Notes under the pieces: generated by a model
The model's database searches: none
What the model was told of the DNA's origin: nothing
The model's input: the letters and a program-made list of their open reading frames with translations, nothing else
Part shown: positions 14,880 through 23,373 of the stretch, piece after piece
Numbering within the stretch: position 1 is the first letter of the stretch
Layout: each line of letters starts with the position of its first letter
Position numbers and translations under genes: made by a program
DNA from: a virus
Virus record (IMG/VR): IMGVR_UViG_3300044980_000048
Location: 1-64,000 of that record
DNA: 64,000 bases
Direction: 5' to 3' (one strand)

Positions 14880-15519
14880 TTTCCGCATCCTCTAAAAGTT
14901 GGCATGAAACCATAACGGCTTGTATAGCATGAATATCCTTATCCGGCACAAGGTTTCCTGCGATAGGCTCTGAGCCTATCTGCATCAAAGCACGCGGATG
15001 CGAGGCCCATGAGGGTAATTCCAGAACTATGTCCGAGTCGCCTTCAGGATCGGTATTGCGCGTCAGGGTGAAATCCTTAATGGGTTCCAGCAGGTCTATA
15101 GTCTTCTGCGTACAGGAACGGGGAGGCTCAAATCCGGTAATGGCGAGCCTCCAGCCGGGGAATCCGTCATGTAAGAGCAATCCGGCCTGATAGATGCCCC
15201 TAGGGCATGAAAGGCTATGCAGTATGAAGCGTATTGGCTTTATCTGGGGAAGATATGGGTGCAGAGCGTTGTTGAAGTCATCAGCACCTAGGCTAAAGCC
15301 GTATGGAATGGTTCCAAGTACTGGATGCTCAATCGGCAGTAGGGATTCGGCATCACGCCACCAATCCTGTTTTGTGCGACTTCCCGGCATGACAACAAGA
15401 AATTCATCGGGAGTGTCTTTTAATAGACCGTCAACGCCGCTTATAGATAGTTTCTTATCGAATTTCTCAGGACGGTAATAGCAATCGTACTGCCATTCTG
15501 CGGCGCGGGTTAATTTCAT
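14857..15519 (-). CDS. Class-3-lipase-like alpha/beta hydrolase, nonstandard nucleophile site
   Basis: A 220-residue protein. EFLVVMPGSRTKQDWWRDAE (about 41-60) and GTIPYGFSLGADDF resemble the strand-oxyanion region of class 3 lipases (xxFRGTxxxxDWxxD ... HxGF). Where those have GHSLGGA, this has ILHSLSCPRG, keeping HSL but losing both glycines. The start is fixed by ATGA overlap with the tiny lipoprotein gene. It could attack host membrane or surface esters during lysis, or be inactive. Confidence 0.5.
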   Translation of the reverse strand: MKLTRAAEWQYDCYYRPEKFDKKLSISGVDGLLKDTPDEFLVVMPGSRTKQDWWRDAESLLPIEHPVLGTIPYGFSLGADDFNNALHPYLPQIKPIRFILHSLSCPRGIYQAGLLLHDGFPGWRLAITGFEPPRSCTQKTIDLLEPIKDFTLTRNTDPEGDSDIVLELPSWASHPRALMQIGSEPIAGNLVPDKDIHAIQAVMVSCQLLEDAENDKLVAR

Positions 15520-15623
15520 GTGGCCCACGTAAAGCTAAAAATGCACGGCTCTTTATCATCAAGGCACTCAATGCCGCTGCCAGAGCAACCCGACAGCAGC
15601 AATGATAGCAGAAGCCAGCGCAT
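15516..15623 (-). CDS. Tiny lipoprotein, outer-membrane spanin candidate
   Basis: A 35-residue product with a lipoprotein signal: MRWLLLSLLLSGC, lipobox LSGC with Cys13, then only 22 mature residues (SGSGIECLDDKEP...). This matches o-spanin size in phage lysis cassettes. It overlaps the hydrolase gene (ATGA) and the preceding gene (TAATG). No obvious inner-membrane spanin partner is adjacent. Confidence 0.6.
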   Translation of the reverse strand: MRWLLLSLLLSGCSGSGIECLDDKEPCIFSFTWAT

Positions 15624-15823
15624 TACGGAGCGGTGGTAGGCGCGGGCGTCGGCGCAGGGGTAGAAACGGGCGGTTCGTCCACCTGTCCCTGAATGTCGGT
15701 AATGCCAGCCTGAACAGCAGCGATTGCCGTAAGTACGGGGGTGAAGTCTACCACGGGAGCCGGAATAACCGGAGGTGTGGAAACGGCGGCAAGGATCGCG
15801 TCAACTTTCTGTTCGAGATTCAT
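15623..15823 (-). CDS. Pro/Ala-rich small protein
   Basis: 66 residues from ATG 15823, which has AAAGG six bases upstream. A short helix (LEQKVDAILAAV) is followed by Pro/Val-rich segments and a PAPTPAPTTAP tail. It may span the periplasm as an elongated linker. It is coupled to the lipoprotein by a one-base overlap. Confidence 0.5.
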   Translation of the reverse strand: MNLEQKVDAILAAVSTPPVIPAPVVDFTPVLTAIAAVQAGITDIQGQVDEPPVSTPAPTPAPTTAP

Positions 15824-15854
15824 AAGGAGCCTTTCTATTCGTCTGAGGTTCATA

Positions 15855-16130
15855 TTAAGCGGCGGGAGGGGTGATTGTCGGCAGATGCGCCACAAGCTTT
15901 GCCTTGAGGAATGATGCCACCAGATTGATGAAAACAGCCTGCGCAGGCGCATCAAGCGTGAGAACCTGAAGCTGCACGTTCTTCGCGGCCTGAAGCACCG
16001 TGAGGAAGTTCACGGAAGGCGATTCGAGCGTAGTGAGAAAATTCACCAGCGTAGGCCCGACAACGGCAAGTTCTGCGTCCGTGATCTGCTGGCCAAGGCT
16101 AGGCGTAGTGACGTTTGTTGCTGTACCCAT
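15855..16130 (-). CDS. Hypothetical protein of lysis region
   Basis: A 91-residue soluble helical protein (DAELAVVGPTLVNFLTTLES). ATG 16130 is supported by AGGAG upstream. No domain is recognised. Confidence 0.55.
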   Translation of the reverse strand: MGTATNVTTPSLGQQITDAELAVVGPTLVNFLTTLESPSVNFLTVLQAAKNVQLQVLTLDAPAQAVFINLVASFLKAKLVAHLPTITPPAA

Positions 16131-16146
16131 TGGTTTTACTCCTATG

Positions 16147-16344
16147 TTAAACTGTAATATCTTTGCTAATTTCCACACCGTCTGAATCCTCCATATCGTC
16201 CGTGAGTTTTACGGTTTCGTCGGGATTCCCCGGCTTGGCGGTAATTTTAACATTACCAACAGGCTCAAGCGGCTTCGGCTCTCCTGCCATATCGCTTGCA
16301 GTGGTATCCGGCGCGAGGGTGATAATTTTTACTGAGTCCGTCAT
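16147..16344 (-). CDS. Hypothetical acidic protein
   Basis: A 65-residue acidic, beta-prone protein (VKIITLAPDT, GNVKITAKPG). Its ATG overlaps the endolysin stop. No family is recognised. Confidence 0.5.
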   Translation of the reverse strand: MTDSVKIITLAPDTTASDMAGEPKPLEPVGNVKITAKPGNPDETVKLTDDMEDSDGVEISKDITV

Positions 16345-16793
16345 GTGGTAATTCCTCCTGCATCCTTATAAGCTGCTAGTAATGTAGCATATTTTTGTGT
16401 GGTCTGTCCATACTCCGATGAAGGGAAGCTTGCCCACCTGCTTGAACACTTTGCCACCGCAGTCTGTAAATCACCCGCCTTGATGTCTCCTATTGCATTA
16501 CATTCAAGTATCATCTGGATAGCGGTAGCATCCTGAGAATTATGGCCGAAATCAGGCAGACTAAGCTGAGTTTTATAAGCGTCATAATAACGCTCCAATA
16601 TCTGATAACGTCCTGCGGCTGTTGAATATAATCCGTTACCTAAATTAACAACTATGCGCGGGTGATCGGCATATCCATAGAAAGTAGTTCCGCCAACTAA
16701 AACATCATACCCATCGTCTTGTGTTTCAGGACAGGTTTTCGTCCCTTCTGATACCGCTATCATTGAGAGAAACGCCGATATATTCAATGTCAT
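16341..16793 (-). CDS. Endolysin, lambda R-type lytic transglycosylase (GH104-like)
   Basis: A 150-residue protein matching the lambda-type lysozyme layout: FLSMIAVSEGT with catalytic Glu16, DDGYDVLVGG, FYGYADHP, STAAGRYQI and DATAIQMI. These enzymes cleave peptidoglycan between MurNAc and GlcNAc, forming anhydro-MurNAc. There is no signal peptide, so a holin should release it. It overlaps both neighbours by 4 bp. Confidence 0.88.
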   Translation of the reverse strand: MTLNISAFLSMIAVSEGTKTCPETQDDGYDVLVGGTTFYGYADHPRIVVNLGNGLYSTAAGRYQILERYYDAYKTQLSLPDFGHNSQDATAIQMILECNAIGDIKAGDLQTAVAKCSSRWASFPSSEYGQTTQKYATLLAAYKDAGGITT

Positions 16794-17161
16794 TTATGAA
16801 ACCACCCTATCGCCGCCATGATGCAGCCGCCTATGAAAGTGCCAAATATGCCTGAAGCCGCGACCGCTCCTTTACCCTTGTTCTTCGTGTCGTAAAGGTC
16901 ATCAATCTTTGGCTCTGCATCTTTTTTCCATGTCATAAGTTCAAGCAAAGCCTGATGATGTAGGGTATCGTCCTTAATGTGCGCCTCCATGGATGCAGCA
17001 GCATCCTTGCTATCCTGCCTCATTTCCGCAAACACCTTGAGGAATTCAGCCCTGCTTGCGGCAGCAGATACATTCTGGTCATTTAATGTGCGCGTAAGGC
17101 CGTCCACCACTCCGATGAGCTTGCCAAGCGCAAGTGCAATAGATTCAGGTGCGTCAGTCAT
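16790..17161 (-). CDS. Membrane-anchored helical lysis-region protein
   Basis: 123 residues from ATG 17161 (GGGGTG upstream). There is a coiled helical body (LGKLIGVVDGLTRTLNDQN; DAAASMEAHIKDDTLHHQ) and a C-terminal membrane span (ASGIFGTFIGGCIMAAIGW). It resembles DUF1515-like phage proteins found beside endolysins. A holin or spanin-like role is possible. Confidence 0.55.
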   Translation of the reverse strand: MTDAPESIALALGKLIGVVDGLTRTLNDQNVSAAASRAEFLKVFAEMRQDSKDAAASMEAHIKDDTLHHQALLELMTWKKDAEPKIDDLYDTKNKGKGAVAASGIFGTFIGGCIMAAIGWFHK

Positions 17162-17231
17162 ATTATTGTTCACCCCTGCAACCTTCTTTCACATAAAACA
17201 TAAAAAGTCCGTTGTTAACCAGATTCGTTGT

Positions 17232-17678
17232 TCATTGTGTAAACATAGCGTAGCAGGTGAATGGAGTGGTGATCGTATTACCAATGGCAATTTGCAGAAT
17301 ATCACCCGGCCCCAGAAGTATAAAGGCATTTCCATTACTATCCGTAGGTAAGCCCACAAATGGCGGTACGGGACCGAAGCTTGCATTAAGCAAAACATTA
17401 GGAATAGGAACGCTGTTACCCCCTGCGCCCGATTCACCCTGAATACCGCAAGTAGATATATTATATGCTGTACCGTTTCTGAGTATCCATAAGGATGCCG
17501 CAACGGCAGTCACCTGACCTGCGTTGTTAAGAACGGTAACGCTATTCACCTTTGCGCCGGTAGGACCGACTACAAACGGCTGTCCATTTGGGCCTAGAAA
17601 GGACTGAGGAATACCAGTGAGAGCCTGACTCCCGATAATTACCAAGCCGACTTGTGCTGATAAACTGCTATCAAACAT
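17232..17678 (-). CDS. Virion-associated beta-rich protein
   Basis: 148 residues from ATG 17678 with AGGAGA upstream. It is Gly/Val/Asn-rich and beta-prone (SVTVLNNAGQVTAVAASLWI, FILLGPGDILQIAIGNT), like small fibre or decoration proteins. It follows the fibre genes. No family is recognised. Confidence 0.55.
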   Translation of the reverse strand: MFDSSLSAQVGLVIIGSQALTGIPQSFLGPNGQPFVVGPTGAKVNSVTVLNNAGQVTAVAASLWILRNGTAYNISTCGIQGESGAGGNSVPIPNVLLNASFGPVPPFVGLPTDSNGNAFILLGPGDILQIAIGNTITTPFTCYAMFTQ

Positions 17679-17688
17679 ATTTTTTCTC

Positions 17689-18909
17689 CTAATTCGTAAT
17701 GTTACCGGCAGTGGTGTTCTGCCAGACGTTAACGGTATAAACGCGTAATTCCTGTGAAGGTCCGGATGCAAAACCGGGATTGAGCAAAAGCTGAAAATGC
17801 CGGAAATCAGCAACCCCGTAAGTCCACGGAGTTGATGATGTTGGCGGTGGGGATTGGTTTTCATATTGCGTGTATGTGACGGGCAGTTGCGGCGCAGGAG
17901 CAGGCGTCACAAACGGATTGCCGACAATCGGTATATCGTCGAGATAAAACTGGAACGATCCAAGCGCTGAAACCGTCGCCATTACTGTAGTTGTATTATC
18001 GGGGGCTGTTGTGAAACTCAGGGTCCACGCCCCAGTGGTATAATTAATCGTACCGCTGATGCCTGTGCCGGAAAGAACGCCGGAACCGTTATCTGTCCAT
18101 GTCACAGGACTTCCGCTTATAATAGCGGTGCCCGCAAAGACGCCCGCTACAACTGCACGATTAATAGTCCCGCTGAAAGTTTCAGTGCTTCCATCGCCAA
18201 TTATTATTGCCTGTACGCAAGGCAACCATAGACATCCGTACCTATGTGGAAGCGTCCAATCCGTATAAGCCTTGCCATCAGTCCCCAAAGGACCGTTTGA
18301 CATGTTCTGGAAGAATCCAGTAGGAAGATCGTTTACACCAAAATTTCCATACCAATCGTGCAACGTCGAGGTATAGGTATTAAAAGCCGGTAGGTTTTCT
18401 TTTGGCAAATCCCACTCGAATATATCACATTCAACCCAGTGCCAGAAATTTGCAGGCTGTCCAATCCATTGCTGGTTAAGCGAGTTAAACTGACCATTAA
18501 GATTGCACATATGCTCAGTAGCGTTGAGCCACCAAGCAGGCCAACTTCCACCGCTTGCAGATTGCATGGCGGTTAATGGATTAAAGGATAAAGTAGCCTC
18601 GAAATACCCGCCGCCGCTGAAAGACGTGCCGACATAACCGGGCGATGTACTGAGTTGTCCCACAGAGCCAAATCCATTGGCTGTAGTCAGCGTCATGGAG
18701 CCGTCTGAATTAAATGTGATACCGTTATTCGATCCGGGGTTTCCGAAGAAATTAAACGCATACATCTTGAATCCGGATGCGTATGTTAAGTTGACATCAA
18801 CATTTGCCGCCGAGAAATTCCGGTTCATGGAGAAGGTATTAAGATCATATCCGGTAGCTTTTGCAGCAGCAGGCTGTACTGATCCTCCGAATCTTGGATT
18901 CCTGATCAT
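17689..18909 (-). CDS. GH16-like glycoside hydrolase, tail-associated
   Basis: A 406-residue protein. GGYFEATLSFNP, WPAWWLNA and VECDIFEWD (Glu160, Asp162, Glu165) reproduce the GH16 beta-sandwich with its ExDxxE catalytic motif. GH16 enzymes cleave beta-1,3/1,4 glucans and galactans. Residues ~236-313 are an extra beta module (VTWTDNGSGVLSGTG ... INYTTGAWTLSF) inserted before the last strands (FQFYLDDIPI). Position among tail-fibre genes suggests a virion depolymerase acting on host capsule. Confidence 0.78.
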   Translation of the reverse strand: MIRNPRFGGSVQPAAAKATGYDLNTFSMNRNFSAANVDVNLTYASGFKMYAFNFFGNPGSNNGITFNSDGSMTLTTANGFGSVGQLSTSPGYVGTSFSGGGYFEATLSFNPLTAMQSASGGSWPAWWLNATEHMCNLNGQFNSLNQQWIGQPANFWHWVECDIFEWDLPKENLPAFNTYTSTLHDWYGNFGVNDLPTGFFQNMSNGPLGTDGKAYTDWTLPHRYGCLWLPCVQAIIIGDGSTETFSGTINRAVVAGVFAGTAIISGSPVTWTDNGSGVLSGTGISGTINYTTGAWTLSFTTAPDNTTTVMATVSALGSFQFYLDDIPIVGNPFVTPAPAPQLPVTYTQYENQSPPPTSSTPWTYGVADFRHFQLLLNPGFASGPSQELRVYTVNVWQNTTAGNITN

Positions 18910-19685
18910 GCGCCGCTCACATAGAAATTACCGTTTCCATCAGTGACAACCATGGCTAAATCTGCACCTTGAGCCTTTGTAGTGCTTGATCCTGTCGTGC
19001 CGTTCTTGGTAATCTGATCCGGGCTGGTAAGGGCGATAGTCGCTATGCCATCTACGGAAAACACATAAATTCTTCCATTAGGAGAAAGCGTCGTGCTCAG
19101 AGGCAACGTGAGAGTTTCATTTCCAGAGATGAGACAGAAAGCATTTCCCGCAGTAAAGTCCTGTTGTGTCACCGCCGTTGCGCCAGTGACCAGAATCGTA
19201 TCGGAAACAGGCACCGAATAAATAAACTGCACGCCATCATAGTAAAGCCAAGCCGGGCCTTTTACGATCTCGCCGCCAACCAATGTCAGGATATTACCGT
19301 AGGCATCAATAACCTTGATGGGTTTTGCTGCCAACGCGCCGACGACATAATTAGCCGCGCCGGGGTTGGCTTGCGGAAAATCCACATAGAAAACCTGACC
19401 TGCGTGGAGTCCCGTGGGTAACGCCTGAATAGCGGCGGCGGCTGACGTAAAAACACCGGGGGAGCCTGCCGCAAAGGTAGTAACTCCGGTCGTATAAATG
19501 GGGCTGGTAACAACTTTTGCTATAAGTTTATTGATGACGCCTATGCTAGTGCCGCCACTAGTAGGAATGACGGTCTGGTAATCAGTACCACTTACTCCAC
19601 CATTTCTTATGGTTGGTATTTTATCAGTTGCAGAATTATAATTTCCACCATCAGGCAGAGTGCTCAATTTTTGTATATTTCCCAT
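18906..19685 (-). CDS. Tail fibre / appendage protein
   Basis: 259 residues from ATG 19685. It is Gly/Thr/Ala-rich and beta-structured, with a C-terminal repeat-like part (LTLPLSTTLSPNGRIYVFSV, QITKNGTTGSSTTKAQG) typical of fibre tips. The start region carries two direct copies of ATGTATGGGAA (about 19682-19700), so ATG 19700 is an alternative. It overlaps the GH16 gene by 4 bp. Confidence 0.6.
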   Translation of the reverse strand: MGNIQKLSTLPDGGNYNSATDKIPTIRNGGVSGTDYQTVIPTSGGTSIGVINKLIAKVVTSPIYTTGVTTFAAGSPGVFTSAAAAIQALPTGLHAGQVFYVDFPQANPGAANYVVGALAAKPIKVIDAYGNILTLVGGEIVKGPAWLYYDGVQFIYSVPVSDTILVTGATAVTQQDFTAGNAFCLISGNETLTLPLSTTLSPNGRIYVFSVDGIATIALTSPDQITKNGTTGSSTTKAQGADLAMVVTDGNGNFYVSGA

Positions 19686-19699
19686 ACATTTCCCATACA

Positions 19700-20392
19700 T
19701 TATATAAACGGATATGCCTGCACTGGCGGATTTGACTGAAGCTTTGTGCCGTTTATGGAAATGCCATAATGATTCGGTCCCCACTCAGGTTCACCCGCGC
19801 TATTACCAAGCAAAGGCAAATAGGCCACTATTGAGGCTGGTTCTATTTTTAAAGGAGATTGCCCTTTAACAAGAGAATTAATTTCATTGGTTGTTAGAAA
19901 CTTATTATTCCAGAAGGTAAATTGAGAAAGAATCCCGCTTAATCCACGGTCGCTTGCTGACCTATTACCAATATAAACATTAATTCCGGCGGTTCCCTGA
20001 ATAGTACCAACAGGAGGCGTCAGAGTTATTGTCGTTCCCTGAACTCCATCAATCCAAAAAGTCGGGACATTAGAAGTGCTAGATTGATCATATTCTACGA
20101 TAACAGTATGCCAAGAATTAGTCGAAGGAGCGGAATTGGCCGTAAATACTCCTGCTGTCGTAGAGAACGGCGCTTGAATCTCCATAAGACTTGTCGCAGA
20201 AATTTCCAATAAATTAGCATTTGCTGTCCCGCTCACTCCGCCACCATCAAAAATTCTAGGGGCAGTCCCGATTGCAAAATTATTACTCCAAAACCAACAG
20301 AAAAATGTATATTTTGTTGGCCATGGAAAACCATTTAATACCAAATCATCGCTGGTACTCACGCCATAGGTTGCACCAAATCCTCTCGCCAT
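19700..20392 (-). CDS. LamG/concanavalin-fold tail protein
   Basis: A 230-residue protein with the LamG signature: SWHTVIVEYDQS, PTFWIDGVQG, INVYIGNRSAS, GILSQFTFWN, FLTTNEINSLVKGQSP and IVAYLPLLG. Such domains bind glycans or decorate tail spikes. It sits in a run of fibre genes and shares a one-base overlap with the upstream gene. Confidence 0.75.
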   Translation of the reverse strand: MARGFGATYGVSTSDDLVLNGFPWPTKYTFFCWFWSNNFAIGTAPRIFDGGGVSGTANANLLEISATSLMEIQAPFSTTAGVFTANSAPSTNSWHTVIVEYDQSSTSNVPTFWIDGVQGTTITLTPPVGTIQGTAGINVYIGNRSASDRGLSGILSQFTFWNNKFLTTNEINSLVKGQSPLKIEPASIVAYLPLLGNSAGEPEWGPNHYGISINGTKLQSNPPVQAYPFI

Positions 20393-20931
20393 TACTCAAT
20401 CACCTCCATCCAGCGCGTCATGAGAATCTGCGCAAGAGTCCAGTTGGTGTGATTGAAGGTAACGGCGACGACAGAAACACCATCGGCGGTTGGAACGCCA
20501 GATAAGGTGGTTTTAGAAATAATATACTGATCGGCGGTCCAAGAATTAAGCGTAACCTGAGTATCGCCCGTAAGTGTCGCGGCGGATGGCGATGCCCCAC
20601 TGCCAACTACGGCATCCGATACGGTATATTGCGCTTCATTGGAGCCTGTATAATTGGCAAGAGCATAGCTGACCAACTTAAGTGTTCCTGCCGGTATATT
20701 GGGTGGAAGCTGGAAGCGCATCTGCAAAACAACATCGGCACCAAGAGAAGCAACAACTCCCCAACCAGCATCATAAGCGGAAGCATTGCCACCAGAGCCT
20801 GCGTAAACATAGGGGAAGAGATTACCAGAGGTATCGGTGGTATAAGTGCTGGCGGGGAGAGCTATCCATGTGCTTTTTCCTATGCTCGTTCCGCCACTAC
20901 CACTGTTGGATGTTGCCTTTAATACCGACAT
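20392..20931 (-). CDS. Virion structural protein, beta-sandwich-like
   Basis: 179 residues from ATG 20931 with AAGGAG upstream. It is beta-rich (VVLQMRFQLPPNIPAGTLKL, SKTTLSGVPTADGVSVVAV). It resembles short fibre or host-recognition domains. No family is recognised. Confidence 0.55.
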   Translation of the reverse strand: MSVLKATSNSGSGGTSIGKSTWIALPASTYTTDTSGNLFPYVYAGSGGNASAYDAGWGVVASLGADVVLQMRFQLPPNIPAGTLKLVSYALANYTGSNEAQYTVSDAVVGSGASPSAATLTGDTQVTLNSWTADQYIISKTTLSGVPTADGVSVVAVTFNHTNWTLAQILMTRWMEVIE

Positions 20932-20933
20932 GC

Positions 20934-21257
20934 TTAAACTCCTTGTCCGGCAGTGAAATAAAGTTGTGAGGTTCCAGTAGATGTAATAGCCGCACATGAG
21001 AAATTTGCCTGCCCTTTAGCAAGAATCATAATCGCACCGCTTAATACGGGTGTTGCTCCTAATGTTCCTGTCGTAGAGGGCACAACGGCTGTAGCTGTCG
21101 TAGTGGCGAATGCAACAAAGGCGGTGTTAGAGCCAGCATTAGAAATCATGACATCAGGGGCTTCGCCTGATTGTGGGAGATTAAAATTTACCGAAAGTGA
21201 TGATGTGCTTGAATTTAACGGAATAGTTTCAAGTGGATTAAAATTAGGGGTTGACAT
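20934..21257 (-). CDS. Small virion structural protein
   Basis: A 107-residue Ser/Thr/Ala-rich beta protein (SVNFNLPQSGEAPDVMISNA, GQANFSCAAITSTGTSQLYF). The pattern resembles a single jelly-roll or fibre-knob domain. It is in the fibre block. Confidence 0.55.
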   Translation of the reverse strand: MSTPNFNPLETIPLNSSTSSLSVNFNLPQSGEAPDVMISNAGSNTAFVAFATTTATAVVPSTTGTLGATPVLSGAIMILAKGQANFSCAAITSTGTSQLYFTAGQGV

Positions 21258-21266
21258 GGTATTTCC

Positions 21267-21374
21267 TCAAATAGTTATTAAAGGTAGCGATATGGTTTTT
21301 ACGACGGTCACAAGACGCATATTTCCGCTCGCATCCAGAACGGATTCGATAGACGTGACCTGAATATTGATCAT
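21267..21374 (-). CDS. 35-residue protein in fibre operon
   Basis: MINIQVTSIESVLDASGNMR followed by LVTVVKTISLPLITI is a short beta-hairpin-like protein. Its ATG overlaps the stop of the upstream gene (ATGA), and it fills an otherwise empty 110-bp gap. It is probably real but very small. Confidence 0.45.
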   Translation of the reverse strand: MINIQVTSIESVLDASGNMRLVTVVKTISLPLITI

Positions 21375-21724
21375 GCGGTTGGAACTTGCTGGACTGTGAG
21401 AGTTCCCTGAAGAAGATTCGTCACCAAACCAGTGCCGGAAGTCATTTGCAGGTTATAAAGTCCAATTCCCGGCGTGAGTGTGGCCGTGGTTCCTCCTGAT
21501 ACCGCTATAGCGATAGAACCTGTAGTGCCGCCAAGCGTTATCCCGCTTCCACTACTGATAGCAATGAAAGAACTTGTGTCCGTGAGATTATAGACTGCAT
21601 CAAGTGCAGCCGTGTATGCCGTCAAATCTATCGCGTTTCCGCTGGAATCAGTCCACGTAAAATTTTCAGTCCAGTCATAGCCTTGATAGATTATTGTATT
21701 ATAAGGAGCGGGAAGGGTAGTCAT
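21371..21724 (-). CDS. Baseplate/fibre-type beta protein
   Basis: A 117-residue protein. YQGYDWTENFTWTDSSGNAI, DLTAYTA and GLYNLQMTS give the pattern of short phage proteins related to BppU N-terminal domains. ATG 21724 overlaps the upstream stop (TGATG). Confidence 0.6.
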   Translation of the reverse strand: MTTLPAPYNTIIYQGYDWTENFTWTDSSGNAIDLTAYTAALDAVYNLTDTSSFIAISSGSGITLGGTTGSIAIAVSGGTTATLTPGIGLYNLQMTSGTGLVTNLLQGTLTVQQVPTA

Positions 21725-23373
21725 CAAAAATCACCTGAATAAATAAGCCCCTGAGAAGCCCCGCTGATATTAAATGTTGCAGTTGATGCCGATCCGGCCT
21801 GTTCAACCGCTTGAATGAAATTGAATCCCTTAACGGGAGAGAATGACTCTTCCACAACAAGCTGACTTATATTATCAGCCAGCGTTACTGTAGGAGATGA
21901 ATTAAGTGCAATAACATTAGGACTTCCGGAAGTAGCGTTAAGCAGCATTCCAATCTGCGCCCCCGCTCCGGCCACGCTCGCTGCCCCCGAACATCCATAA
22001 TGTCCTTTGAACGCGGTCTGCCCTAAACCATCTATCCATGATATACGATTTGATGCGCTATTATCGGCTTCACGCCAAACTGTAGTAGTGTACGTCCAGT
22101 TAGCCGTATTATCGCGCGACATAGACGATACGGGAACGCGATTATATGCATTCCACAGGCCCACAATATTATTGCCACCGCCGTTTGCGGCAGCAGTCTT
22201 GAATTGTACGGTGCATTGACCATTACCTGATGCGTACATAGTGCCAAGATAAGTCGCACTGGCGGTGGAAACCACTACCTGAGTCGTGGTGTTATCTATC
22301 TTCATGGATATTGTTGAGGTATTCGCTGCAATGCCCTGAAGGTAGCCCACAGGCGAATTTCTCGTTGTCGCGTTAAGCCAACCGGGGCCAGTACCAAGCG
22401 TGGGCGTCGTACCATTTATGAATGCAAACAAGTCGAATATATTTCCCGAAGTCTGTGATCCGGTATGCGTAAGGCTCGTACTGCTATCTAGGACAAGCGA
22501 TAATTGCGCCCCTATGCTATACGGAATCCACGAACTGCCGTTATAAATAGGGACATTGTTACCCTGATAATTTGCGTAATATATCGTCGTTCCACCGGAT
22601 ACGTCGGAATTCATCAGGGGAACGCCGCTAGTGAGCGTCAATCGTCCCTGCGGAATGGGAGGACTTGGAATGCTGCTTAAAGCGATTGTAGAGTTATAGA
22701 AAAGACATTTCCAGTTGCCCGATCCAAGGTCTTCCCAAATCGAAGTATCGCCCGGATTGGCTTGTATATTAGTCGCCGTAGGCAGAATAAGGCTTGTACT
22801 GTTATAGGTAAGAAGTGGCGATCCCGTAAAGCGCACATAGTAAATCGGCCTGTCAGGGCTGCCAAGCGAGCCAAAGGACGTGATAGTAGTGCTGCCCGCG
22901 ATTTTTACGACATTGCTGCCAACTGCGCCAAGATTTACTGTGGATGCCGTAGTAGTTGTCAGTTCGTTCTGCGATGGTTCCCACCTGCTAATCGTCGGGC
23001 CAGTCGAATCAATGACAATCGGCACGCGCTGATTCTGCGGAATTATTACGTTACCGCTGCCGCCTGTAACTTGCGCGGTAATCGTGAAATTTCCCGTTGT
23101 CAGGTTTTCCACTACCCAGAAACCGCCTTGTGCAGGCCAGATTAAATCAATGCTGCCGGTTAATGCTCCGCTGGCATCAACCATTATGTTTTCGGCTTGC
23201 ACGCCGGATAATGTGATATTGGAATTGCCTGCCGCATTTAGAGCAAGAGTGCCACCGAGATTATTATCAAGAATTGAGATAAGATTGGCGTTCTGATCAA
23301 TACCCCATGTATTGATATTGCTCCCCGTTTGCTGAAGCACTAGATTCTTGTTGGCTGTGAACGAATCCGCCAT
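21724..23373 (-). CDS. Large tail fibre protein
   Basis: A 549-residue protein. The N-terminal ~130 residues (TGSNINTWGIDQNANLISIL, IWPAQGGFWVVENLTTGNFT) match the attachment region of many phage tail fibres. The middle is beta-rich with Asn/Thr/Ser. It is the first and longest fibre gene of the run, downstream of the internal virion proteins. Confidence 0.75.
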   Translation of the reverse strand: MADSFTANKNLVLQQTGSNINTWGIDQNANLISILDNNLGGTLALNAAGNSNITLSGVQAENIMVDASGALTGSIDLIWPAQGGFWVVENLTTGNFTITAQVTGGSGNVIIPQNQRVPIVIDSTGPTISRWEPSQNELTTTTASTVNLGAVGSNVVKIAGSTTITSFGSLGSPDRPIYYVRFTGSPLLTYNSTSLILPTATNIQANPGDTSIWEDLGSGNWKCLFYNSTIALSSIPSPPIPQGRLTLTSGVPLMNSDVSGGTTIYYANYQGNNVPIYNGSSWIPYSIGAQLSLVLDSSTSLTHTGSQTSGNIFDLFAFINGTTPTLGTGPGWLNATTRNSPVGYLQGIAANTSTISMKIDNTTTQVVVSTASATYLGTMYASGNGQCTVQFKTAAANGGGNNIVGLWNAYNRVPVSSMSRDNTANWTYTTTVWREADNSASNRISWIDGLGQTAFKGHYGCSGAASVAGAGAQIGMLLNATSGSPNVIALNSSPTVTLADNISQLVVEESFSPVKGFNFIQAVEQAGSASTATFNISGASQGLIYSGDF

